From CAZKTF01 sp964555565 (lineage in GTDB: Bacteria; Planctomycetota; JAJSAM01; JAKLKS01), in contig CAZKTF010000058.1 in the NCBI GenBank assembly GCA_964555565.1, positions 1 to 16,320 on the forward strand: a stretch of 16,320 bases of DNA, read 5' to 3'. Below are positions 1 through 6,485 of this stretch, in pieces. Under the pieces are notes generated by a model, which saw nothing but the letters and a program-made list of their open reading frames with translations, did not search any database and was not told the DNA's origin. A program made the position numbers and the translations under genes. How positions within the stretch are numbered: the stretch's first letter is position 1; each line of letters starts with the position of its first letter.

Positions 1-2314
1 CGTTCCTCGCAGCCTCGTCGTACCAGACGACGAGGTCGAAGGTCCGCTGCTGCTCCAGGACCTCCGACACGGCGCGGCCCTTGAGCGCGGTCTCCAGCAC
101 GCGGGTGACGTCGGCGGCCGTGAGGCCGTACCGCGCCGCCTCCTCGCGGCGGAGGCGGACCCGGACCTGAGGGACCTCCACCTGGGGCTCGACCTGGGCC
201 TGCACCACCCCCGGGATCCCGGAGATCGCGTCGAACGTCTCCTGGGCGATCGTCCGGAGCACCGGGAGTTCCGGGCCGAAGACCTTCACGGCGATCTGGA
301 AGTTCACGCCCGAGAGCATGTGGTCGAGGCGGTGGCTGATGGGCTGCCCGGTGTTCGCCACCACCCCGGGGATGCTGGCGACGCGGTCGCTGATCTCGCC
401 CCGGACGATCTCGTGGGCCCGCCCCTCGCCGGCCTTGAGCCTCACGTCGATCTCGCTGTAGTTGACGCCCTCCGCGTGCTCGTCCAGCTCGGCCCGCCCC
501 GTGCGCCTCGCCGTGGTGGTGACCTCCGGGATCTCCCGGATGCGCTGCTCGGCGATGGTTCCGAGGCGGTTCGACTCCTCGAGGGAGGTGCCCGGGGCCG
601 CGATGACGTTGACCGTGAAGGTCCCCTCGTTGAAGGGGGGCAGGAACTCCCCCCCGAGCCTTCCGAGCGCGACCAGGGCCACCGCCACCAGGGCGAGGCA
701 GCCGACGATGATCGAGTAGGGATGGCGGAGCGTGACGGCCAGCACCTTCCGGTCGATCCATTTCAGGAACCGGAGGAAGAAGGCGTCCTTCTCGTGCTCC
801 ATCACCTTCGCCCGCGGGAGGAGGATCAGGCAAAGGACCGGGGTAACCGTGAGCGAGACCAGCAGGGAGGCGAGGAGGGAGACGATGTAGGCGACCCCGA
901 GAGGGGCGAACATCTTCCCCTCGAGCCCCGAGAGGGAGAACAGCGGGAGGAAGACCAGGGCGACGACAAGGGTGGCGAAGACGATGGAGTTCCGGATCTC
1001 CGAAGAGGCGTCATACACGACTTCGAGCGCGGGGCGCGGGCTCGGGAGGTGGCGGTTCTCCCGGAGCCTGCGGAAGACGTTCTCGGTGCCCACGATCGAG
1101 TCGTCCACCAGCTCGCCGATTGCCACGGCGAGACCCCCGAGAGTCATGGTGTTGATCCCGATCCCGAACCAACGGAACACGAGTCCCGTCACCAGGAACG
1201 AGAGGGGGATGGCGACGACCGAGATGGCCGTCGTGCGGAAGTTCCAGAGGAACAGGAAGAGGACGATCACGACGAGAATGCCTCCGTCCCGGAGCGCCTC
1301 CTCCACGTTCCCGATCGCTGCCGCGATGAAGTCGGCCTGCCGGAAGATGTCGCGGCGGACCTGCACGTCGCGCGGAAGCGAGGCGCGGACCTCGTCCAGT
1401 GCCTTCTCGATGTCCCGGGTGAGGGTGATGGTGTCCGCGTTGGGCTGCTTCTGGACTGCAAGGATGACGGCGGGCTTCCCATCGACGCTCCCGTCTCCGC
1501 GCTTGAACGCCGTGCCCACCGCGACCGTCGCGACCTGGCGCACGAGGACCGGGTTCGGGTCGCGGTACAGGACGACCGCCTCCTCGATGTCCTCGGGTCG
1601 CTCGACCCTCCCGGTCAGGCGGATCACGTATTCGGAGGAGCCCTTGAGCAGGAACCCGCCTCCGGCGTTGACGTTCGCCTTCTCGACGGCCTCCGCGAGC
1701 TGGTCCAGGGTGACGTCGTAGGCGGCCAGCCGCTCCGGGGAGGTGAGGACCTGGATCTGCTTCAGCCCGCCCCCCATCACGGTGACCTGGGAGACTCCGG
1801 CCACGGAGAGCAGCCTGGGCCGGACGACCCACTCGCCGAGGGTCCGCACCTCCACGGGCGGGGTCTTCCCGCCGTCGGAACTCATCCCGAGGAGGAGGAT
1901 CTCCCCCATGATGGAGGACACCGGCGCCATCACCGGGTTGGCTCCTCCCGGCAGCCTCTCGCGGGAGAGTTGGAGCTTCTCCGCGACGATCTGCCGGTCC
2001 TGGAAGACGTCGGTCCCCCAGTCGAACTCCACGTAGACCACGGACAGCCCGACGGCCGAGGAGGACCGGACGCGGCGCACCCCGGTCGCCCCGTTCATGG
2101 AGCTCTCGATGGGGAAGGTTACGAGGGTCTCGACCTCCTCGGGGGCGAGCCCCGGGGCCTCGGTCAGGATCGTCACGGTCGGCCGGTTGAGGTCGGGGAA
2201 GACGTCCACAGGGAGCGACAGCACGGTGAGCGTCCCGAACACGAGGACGAGGAGCGCGGTCGCGAGGACGAGCATGCGGTGGCGGAGGGAGAAGGCGATG
2301 ATCGCGTTCAGCAT
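1..2314 (-). CDS. HME-RND (CusA/CzcA family) metal efflux pump, 3' end beyond window
   Basis: Proton-driven inner-membrane pump of a tripartite heavy-metal exporter. The N-terminal 771 residues are in the window; the gene continues past the left edge. It opens MLNAIIAFSLRHRMLV, with TM1, then the family signature LPVDVFPDLNRPTV of the first periplasmic lobe. TM4 carries GELVDDSIVGTENVFRRL (V403-D404-D405; D405 corresponds to the proton-relay Asp of E. coli CusA), followed by FLPLFSLSGLEGKMFAPL and the second-half motif FLPPFNEGT. At the positions of CusA substrate methionines M573, M623 and M672 it has N569, Y619 and H665, so a Cu(I)/Ag(I) site of CusA type is absent and the metal is unknown. 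The ATG lies 4 bp after the adaptor stop with no clear Shine-Dalgarno sequence, so translation is probably coupled. The family assignment is secure; the substrate is not. Confidence 0.95.
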   Translation of the reverse strand, partial: MLNAIIAFSLRHRMLVLATALLVLVFGTLTVLSLPVDVFPDLNRPTVTILTEAPGLAPEEVETLVTFPIESSMNGATGVRRVRSSSAVGLSVVYVEFDWGTDVFQDRQIVAEKLQLSRERLPGGANPVMAPVSSIMGEILLLGMSSDGGKTPPVEVRTLGEWVVRPRLLSVAGVSQVTVMGGGLKQIQVLTSPERLAAYDVTLDQLAEAVEKANVNAGGGFLLKGSSEYVIRLTGRVERPEDIEEAVVLYRDPNPVLVRQVATVAVGTAFKRGDGSVDGKPAVILAVQKQPNADTITLTRDIEKALDEVRASLPRDVQVRRDIFRQADFIAAAIGNVEEALRDGGILVVIVLFLFLWNFRTTAISVVAIPLSFLVTGLVFRWFGIGINTMTLGGLAVAIGELVDDSIVGTENVFRRLRENRHLPSPRPALEVVYDASSEIRNSIVFATLVVALVFLPLFSLSGLEGKMFAPLGVAYIVSLLASLLVSLTVTPVLCLILLPRAKVMEHEKDAFFLRFLKWIDRKVLAVTLRHPYSIIVGCLALVAVALVALGRLGGEFLPPFNEGTFTVNVIAAPGTSLEESNRLGTIAEQRIREIPEVTTTARRTGRAELDEHAEGVNYSEIDVRLKAGEGRAHEIVRGEISDRVASIPGVVANTGQPISHRLDHMLSGVNFQIAVKVFGPELPVLRTIAQETFDAISGIPGVVQAQVEPQVEVPQVRVRLRREEAARYGLTAADVTRVLETALKGRAVSEVLEQQRTFDLVVWYDEAARN

Positions 2315-2318
2315 GGGT

Positions 2319-4610
2319 TCAACGCACCGTCACGATCCCGGTGCGGATGCCCTCCTTCCCCGAGGTCACCACCTCGTCGCCGGGCAGGACGCCTGTCACG
2401 ACCGTGACGAGGCGGTCGTCTGCCGGGCCCAGCCGGACGGGAACGAGGCGGAAGGAATCCTTGTCCGCGATGACCACGGCCGGCCCGGAGGACTCGGAGA
2501 GGATGGCCCCCCTCGGGACCGCCATCGCCTCCGGACGGGCGCCGACCACGACGAAGAGGTCCCCGGTCATCCCCGGGAGGAGCGTCCCCTCGGGGTTCGG
2601 GACCGTCCCGTAGAGCGACAGCACCCGCGCCTCGGGGTCGAACATCTGCGTCGTGGCGCGCAGCTCCACGTCCAGGACCCGGTCGGGGAAGGCCACGAGG
2701 CGGCCCCGCGCCTTGCGTCCGGGCGTCACGGAACCCGCGTCCCTGCTGTCCACAGTGCCCCGGACGTAGACCTCCCCGAGGTCCAGGATCTCGGCGACGG
2801 GGCTCGCTGTGGAGACGACCTGGCCCAGGGCCGCGGGCAGGCTCGTGACCGTCCCCTCCATCGGGGCCCGGAGGACGAGTGTGGAAATGGGCCGGGTTTC
2901 CTGCACGGCCTGCTCGATCCGGTCCTCCTCGACTCCGAAGGAGGCGATGCGGCGGCGGGCGCCCTTCGCGGCGACCTCGAACCGTTCGGTGGCGGCCTGC
3001 GCCTCCACCACTTCCTTGGCCGCGGTCGCCCCCTCGGCGACCAGGGCGCGGATCCGGTCCAGGTCGGTCCGTGCGGAGGCGAGGCGCACTTCCGCGGTGA
3101 TGAGGTCGAGGAACAGCCCCTGAAGTTCCAGGCTGTCGATCTCCACCAGGGGCGTCCCCTTCTCCACGCGCTGACCCACCGTCACGAGGAAGCGGCTCAC
3201 CTTGCCGGGGACCAGGGAGGAGACCTGCGCACGCCGATCGGGGATGCCGACGACCTCGGCCGGGATCCGGACGACCAGGTCCAGCGCGCGGGGAAGCGCC
3301 TCGACTTTCTGCACGCCCAGGTTCCTGAGGGCGGTCGCCGTCGGCTTGAGCTTCCCCTGCACGAAGAAGGTCGCCAGTTCGTGCTGGCCCTTCACGAGGA
3401 CGCGGTCGCCGGGGAAGACGCCGTCGCGGGCCTCCACGAACCCCCCCCGCTCCCGGCCGAGGACGAGGTCCTTCCGGAGGAACACCTTCAACTCTTCGCC
3501 CGGGGAGAGCGGTGCGCCGCACAGGGGCTTCTTCGCCTCCGGGCTCGCCGCCTCCTCCGCCGTCGCCTTGCGGCTGGCCTCCCCGTCGTAGACGAAGGCG
3601 AAGGTCTCCGCGCCGAGGCGCCCTACGGCAGCCGAGGGCAGGACGATGGCGTCCTCGGCCCGGTCCACCACGATCTCCATGCGGCCGACGACCCCGGGCT
3701 TGAGGGCGAGATCGGGGTTGCCGGCCTCCGCGTAGACGTCGAGCCGGCGCGTGGCGTGGTTCACCTCGTAGTCGGTGCGGTACACCTTGCCCGCGAACAC
3801 GTGGTCGGGCTGCGAAGGCAGCCGCAGGCGGACGTCCTGGCCCAGGGCCACGCGCGCCGCATCGCCCTCGAACACCTGCCCGACGAGGTAGACCTTCGAG
3901 AGGTCGTGGATCTCGAAGAGGTGTTCGGTCGGCTCGACGAACTGGCCGACGCTGACGTCGGCGTGCACCACGATCCCCGCACGCGGCGCCTGGATCGTGA
4001 TCGCCGCAGGCTTGCCGCTTCCCCCGGCGGTGTCCGTCGGCGAGGGGGCGCGGGTCAGGGCCTCGAGACGCATGCCGAGAAGCCGCGCCTCGGCCCCGGC
4101 CTCGCGGAGTTCCGCCTCCAGGGGGAGAACGTCCTTCCCGGGGGCGGCGCCACGCTCGACCGCCGTGCGGGTCCTCTGGAGGGCCCTCTCCGCCTGGGAG
4201 ATCCGGAGCTCCGCGGGAGCGAGGTCCTGCTCCAGGCCCACCTGTTCGGGGCTCTCCAGTTCGGCGAGCACCTGCCCCTCGGCGACCCTGTCGCCGGGGC
4301 GAGCGTGGACGGCCAGCACCCGTCCGGCGACCCGCGAAGACGCGAACCCACGCGCCTCGCCGGGGAGCCGCACGGTGGCCGGAACCGTCACGACGTCCTC
4401 CAGGGTGGCCGTCCCGACCTCCGCGGTCTCGATCCCGAGGCTCTTCTGCGCGGAGGGGCAGAGCGTGACGGCGTCGCCCGCCACACGGATCCCCTTCACC
4501 TCCAGGGCCTTGTGTCCCTCGTGGGCGGCCGCCCTGCCGTAGGGGAGGAGGGCGATGACGAGCAGGATCGGAACAGTCCGCTCCATGCGTCCGGTCGTGG
4601 TACAGGTCAT
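2319..4610 (-). CDS. Tandem (double-module) periplasmic adaptor / membrane fusion protein, CusB/HlyD type
   Basis: Periplasmic adaptor linking the downstream RND pump to the upstream outer-membrane factor. It has 763 residues, against about 380-450 for a usual adaptor, because it holds two complete modules. Module 1 (about 35-420): lipoyl half GRVLAVHARPGDRVAEG (96-112), helical hairpin 121-190, second lipoyl half ITIQAPRAGIVVHADVSVGQ (204-223), beta-barrel about 235-312, membrane-proximal part to about 420. Module 2 (about 430-763): lipoyl half GKVSRFLVTVGQRVEKG (469-485), hairpin 494-572, lipoyl half APMEGTVTSLPAALGQ (582-597), barrel about 612-690, and a C-terminus VLPGDEVVTSGKEG. A signal peptide ends near residue 29 (RAAA then HEGHK), so the mature protein may start with His. 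The ATG at 4610 overlaps the upstream stop (ATGA) and has GGAAGGAAAG just upstream. An in-frame ATG at 4586 gives a tidier signal peptide but lacks a ribosome site. Confidence 0.93.
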   Translation of the reverse strand: MTCTTTGRMERTVPILLVIALLPYGRAAAHEGHKALEVKGIRVAGDAVTLCPSAQKSLGIETAEVGTATLEDVVTVPATVRLPGEARGFASSRVAGRVLAVHARPGDRVAEGQVLAELESPEQVGLEQDLAPAELRISQAERALQRTRTAVERGAAPGKDVLPLEAELREAGAEARLLGMRLEALTRAPSPTDTAGGSGKPAAITIQAPRAGIVVHADVSVGQFVEPTEHLFEIHDLSKVYLVGQVFEGDAARVALGQDVRLRLPSQPDHVFAGKVYRTDYEVNHATRRLDVYAEAGNPDLALKPGVVGRMEIVVDRAEDAIVLPSAAVGRLGAETFAFVYDGEASRKATAEEAASPEAKKPLCGAPLSPGEELKVFLRKDLVLGRERGGFVEARDGVFPGDRVLVKGQHELATFFVQGKLKPTATALRNLGVQKVEALPRALDLVVRIPAEVVGIPDRRAQVSSLVPGKVSRFLVTVGQRVEKGTPLVEIDSLELQGLFLDLITAEVRLASARTDLDRIRALVAEGATAAKEVVEAQAATERFEVAAKGARRRIASFGVEEDRIEQAVQETRPISTLVLRAPMEGTVTSLPAALGQVVSTASPVAEILDLGEVYVRGTVDSRDAGSVTPGRKARGRLVAFPDRVLDVELRATTQMFDPEARVLSLYGTVPNPEGTLLPGMTGDLFVVVGARPEAMAVPRGAILSESSGPAVVIADKDSFRLVPVRLGPADDRLVTVVTGVLPGDEVVTSGKEGIRTGIVTVR

Positions 4611-5998
4611 GGCCGCTTTCCTTCCGCGGCCGTGTCTTGCAGGGGTGCTCCCACCGCGGCTTCCAGCGCGTTCCGGGCGGCCGCGACCTCGAACAGCGCG
4701 TCCTGGTACTCCTCCCGCAGTCCTCGGAGACGGTCCTGGGCCTGGAGCACCTCGGTTGTGCTCACCTCCCCGGTCTCGAACGCCGTCCGGGTCGCCTCCA
4801 GGGTCGTCTCGGCCACGGGGAGGATGCGGTCCCGGTAGAAGCCCGAACGCTCCACGGCGGCACGGAGCCGCTCCAGCGCCGCCGACAGGCTCGTGATGGC
4901 ATCCCACTCCCGGGCTCCGAGTTCGGCGCGGCTCAGCCTCACCTCCGCGTTCGCCTCGGCGATCTCCCCGGCCCTCCTGTTGAAGAGCGGGAGGGGGACG
5001 GAGACGCTGATCCCGATGAGGTTGTCCCGGTCGTGGACCGAAAGGCTCCCGACGTCGAGCTGGCCGGTGGCCCTCTCGAACCCGACCCCCAGGCGCAGGT
5101 TCGGGGAGCGTTCGGACTCCTCCAGGCGGACCGCGGCCTCGGCCTCCTCGACGCGGTGGCGGAGTTCCGCGAGGTCCGGGCGGCCGTCGATCATCCGCCG
5201 CCGCAGGCGCGCCTCTTCGAGGTCCGCCGCCGGAGGCCCGGGAAGGTCGCCGACGAGGGCGAAATCCGTCCGCGGCTCCTCACCCAGTACCGAGAGCATG
5301 AGAAGCTTCGCCGCCGCGACGTCCCGGCGGCGCCGCCTCGCCTCTCCCTCGGCCCGGACCACGTCCAGCCGGAGAGGGAGGACCTGGACCTCCGCAAGGT
5401 CCTTGGCCGCCAGTCGCCGCTCCGCCAGGTCCCGGGACTTCTTCGCGAGATCCAGGGCGGCGTCCGCGAGCTCGACCCTCCGCTGGAGCTGGACGCCGGC
5501 GTAGAAGGCCGCCGTCACGTCCGCCTCCAGGAGGCGCTCGGCATTCCGTACGGCCGACTCCTCGGCGAGGATCCCGGCCCGTGCCCCCTCTTCCCGGGAC
5601 TTCCTCTGGTTCCCGGTCTCGAACTCCTGGGTGAGCCGGAGCGCGACGCTTCCCTCGCCCGCGTTGCCGAACAGGAGGTCGCTGATTGCCTCGTACTCCG
5701 CCTCGGGGTTGAACGGGAACTGCCGGGCCGTCACGAGCCGGGCCGAGGCGACCCCCGTGCGCGCCCGCGCCGCGACCAGGGCCGGGCTCTTCCGGCGCGC
5801 GAGCCGGAGGGCGTCCTCGAGCCGGAGCCCTCGGGACCAGTCGATGGTGAGAGGTGCCTCCGACGAGGAGTCGGCCTGCTCCGAGGATCCAGGCCGGAGC
5901 GGCGAACCCATGGGCGGCGGCCCCGGCGAGGCGCAGGAGGCCACCGCCAGGCCCAGTGCGGGCAGGACGAAGGTGGCGACGGTGGAGCGGATGTTCAT
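4607..5998 (-). CDS. Outer-membrane efflux lipoprotein (TolC/CusC-type OEP)
   Basis: Outer-membrane channel of the first efflux system, 463 residues, typical of the family. The N-terminus is a lipoprotein signal with lipobox VASC, so Cys22 should be lipidated. Two outer-membrane efflux repeats are visible: the first around 58-240 (GLRLEDALRLARRKSPALV at its start) and the second around 270-452, with the family hallmark VSVPLPLFNRRAGEIAEANA (333-352). Both are rich in Ala/Arg/Glu heptad-like helices forming the periplasmic barrel. The C-terminal helix carries FETGEVSTTEVLQAQDRLR, matching the usual end of the second repeat. The start overlaps the stop of the small upstream gene (ATGA), and the stop overlaps the adaptor start (ATGA), so the three genes are translationally coupled. 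Confidence 0.93.
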   Translation of the reverse strand: MNIRSTVATFVLPALGLAVASCASPGPPPMGSPLRPGSSEQADSSSEAPLTIDWSRGLRLEDALRLARRKSPALVAARARTGVASARLVTARQFPFNPEAEYEAISDLLFGNAGEGSVALRLTQEFETGNQRKSREEGARAGILAEESAVRNAERLLEADVTAAFYAGVQLQRRVELADAALDLAKKSRDLAERRLAAKDLAEVQVLPLRLDVVRAEGEARRRRRDVAAAKLLMLSVLGEEPRTDFALVGDLPGPPAADLEEARLRRRMIDGRPDLAELRHRVEEAEAAVRLEESERSPNLRLGVGFERATGQLDVGSLSVHDRDNLIGISVSVPLPLFNRRAGEIAEANAEVRLSRAELGAREWDAITSLSAALERLRAAVERSGFYRDRILPVAETTLEATRTAFETGEVSTTEVLQAQDRLRGLREEYQDALFEVAAARNALEAAVGAPLQDTAAEGKRP

Positions 5999-6192
5999 CG
6001 GGTCCCGTCTCCCGCGGGAGCCACGCCAGCCTCGCGGGCCAGGGAGCGGACGAAGCGCCGGAACTCCGCGACGGCACGGGGGCCGAGGTCGGCCAAGTCA
6101 GCCCAGGCGAGGGGGCCCGCGAGGAGGAGGGACGCTGCGAGGACCGCCAGCGTCAGGATGGTCCGGACCACGGTATTGAGACTGAGGCGCAA
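5995..6192 (-). CDS. Small secreted or membrane-anchored hypothetical protein, first gene of efflux operon 1
   Basis: A 65-residue frame beginning at TTG and ending in an ATGA overlap with the outer-membrane factor gene, which argues that it is translated. Residues 8-29 are strongly hydrophobic, preceded by Arg2 and Arg10. AWA before Asp32 resembles a signal-peptidase site, which would leave a 34-residue mature peptide of basic/acidic amphipathic character (an EFRRFVRSLAREAG stretch). There is no Cys, Met or His in the mature part, so it is unlikely to be a metallochaperone such as CusF. The start is uncertain: no ATG or GTG lies in frame upstream before a stop at 6219, GGGAG abuts the TTG too closely, and an in-frame GTG at 6171 has no ribosome site. 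I do not recognise a family. Confidence 0.5.
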   Translation of the reverse strand: MRLSLNTVVRTILTLAVLAASLLLAGPLAWADLADLGPRAVAEFRRFVRSLAREAGVAPAGDGTR

Positions 6193-6249
6193 CTCCCATG
6201 CCGTCCGTGACGACGGTCATGCGAGAGCGGAGAAGGTGGCCACGCCCGT

Positions 6250-6285
6250 CAGCATGTGTCGCAACTCAGCATGGGTGTGGCAACT
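6250..6285. repeat. Imperfect tandem direct repeat, candidate regulator-binding sites
   Basis: CAGCATGTGTCGCAACT (6250-6266) is followed directly by CAGCATGGGTGTGGCAACT (6267-6285). The CAGCATG and GCAACT ends are identical and the middle differs by two inserted bases and one substitution. The second copy runs into the inverted repeat at 6277-6290. Two adjacent near-identical words upstream of a divergent efflux operon resemble paired activator or repressor sites; the cognate protein is unknown, and the neighbouring sigma-54 activator is the first candidate. Confidence 0.5.
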
Positions 6286-6290
6286 GCCAC
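6277..6290. promoter_or_regulatory. Perfect inverted repeat GTGGCA-AC-TGCCAC, candidate operator
   Basis: Six-base arms separated by 2 bp, lying 85-98 bp upstream of the small first gene of operon 1 and about 200 bp upstream of the kinase gene. The dyad fits the binding mode of a dimeric helix-turn-helix regulator such as the Fis-like domain of the adjacent response regulator. The assignment is by position and symmetry only. Confidence 0.4.
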
Positions 6291-6293
6291 TCC
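6280..6293 (-). promoter_or_regulatory. Weak candidate sigma-54 (-24/-12) promoter for efflux operon 1
   Basis: Read on the minus strand, GG (6293-6292) and GC (6281-6280) are separated by exactly 10 bp, and the -12 element reads TTGC as in the consensus. The -24 side (CGGGAGT) matches only the GG and one A. Transcription would start near 6268, leaving a leader of about 75 bases before the TTG of the small gene. GG-N10-GC is common by chance at this G+C. It is listed because the adjacent regulator is a sigma-54 activator. Confidence 0.2.
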
Positions 6294-6330
6294 CGGGCGG
6301 CCCCGGGGCCCGCGCCCGATCCAGGGATCT

Positions 6331-6348
6331 CCTTCCTCTGCAGGAAGG
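6331..6348. promoter_or_regulatory. Palindrome CCTTCCT-CTGC-AGGAAGG, operator-like
   Basis: Perfect 7-bp arms around a 4-bp centre. The pattern CCTTCC-N6-GGAAGG resembles the CCTTCC-N7-GGAAGG operator of the copper sensor CueR (MerR family) in E. coli, with a spacer one base shorter. No MerR-family gene is in the window, so the resemblance may be coincidence. Without a following T-run it is not an intrinsic terminator. Confidence 0.3.
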
Positions 6349-6485
6349 CCTCGGCCTCCTCGAGGATCCGGTCCCCTCCGTCGCGGGCGGGCAGCAGAGA
6401 GTCGTCATGAGGAGTGTCAGGCTCGGGGAGGCGAGGGGTGTCAAGACGGACCCCCCGTCCGCCGCGGCGGTAGCATGGCCCGCCC

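Larger units (their letters stand above)
6193..6485. promoter_or_regulatory. Divergent intergenic control region between efflux operon 1 and the two-component system
   Basis: A 293-bp gap between divergent transcription units, with no gene I can support. It holds an imperfect direct repeat (6250-6285), a perfect 6-bp-arm inverted repeat (6277-6290), a 7-bp-arm hairpin-like palindrome (6331-6348) and two GTGTCA words 24 bp apart (6414-6419 and 6438-6443). It must carry the promoters of both units. I see no clear sigma-70 promoter on either strand. Confidence 0.7.

Noticed and set aside
320..4838. Long plus-strand open frames opposite the first efflux operon
   Set aside because: They are antisense to genes with clear family motifs. 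Their translations are low-complexity Arg/Gly/Pro/Asp/His text, and high G+C makes stop codons rare on the opposite strand.
4611..4907. Extended N-terminus of the tandem adaptor, starting at 4907
   Set aside because: The added residues are shadow sequence over the end of the outer-membrane factor. The ATGA-coupled start at 4610 leads into a signal peptide.
6217..6444. 75-residue minus-strand frame in the divergent spacer
   Set aside because: It has no recognisable motif, no ribosome site and an amino-acid make-up typical of shadow frames, and it covers the repeats likely to be regulatory.
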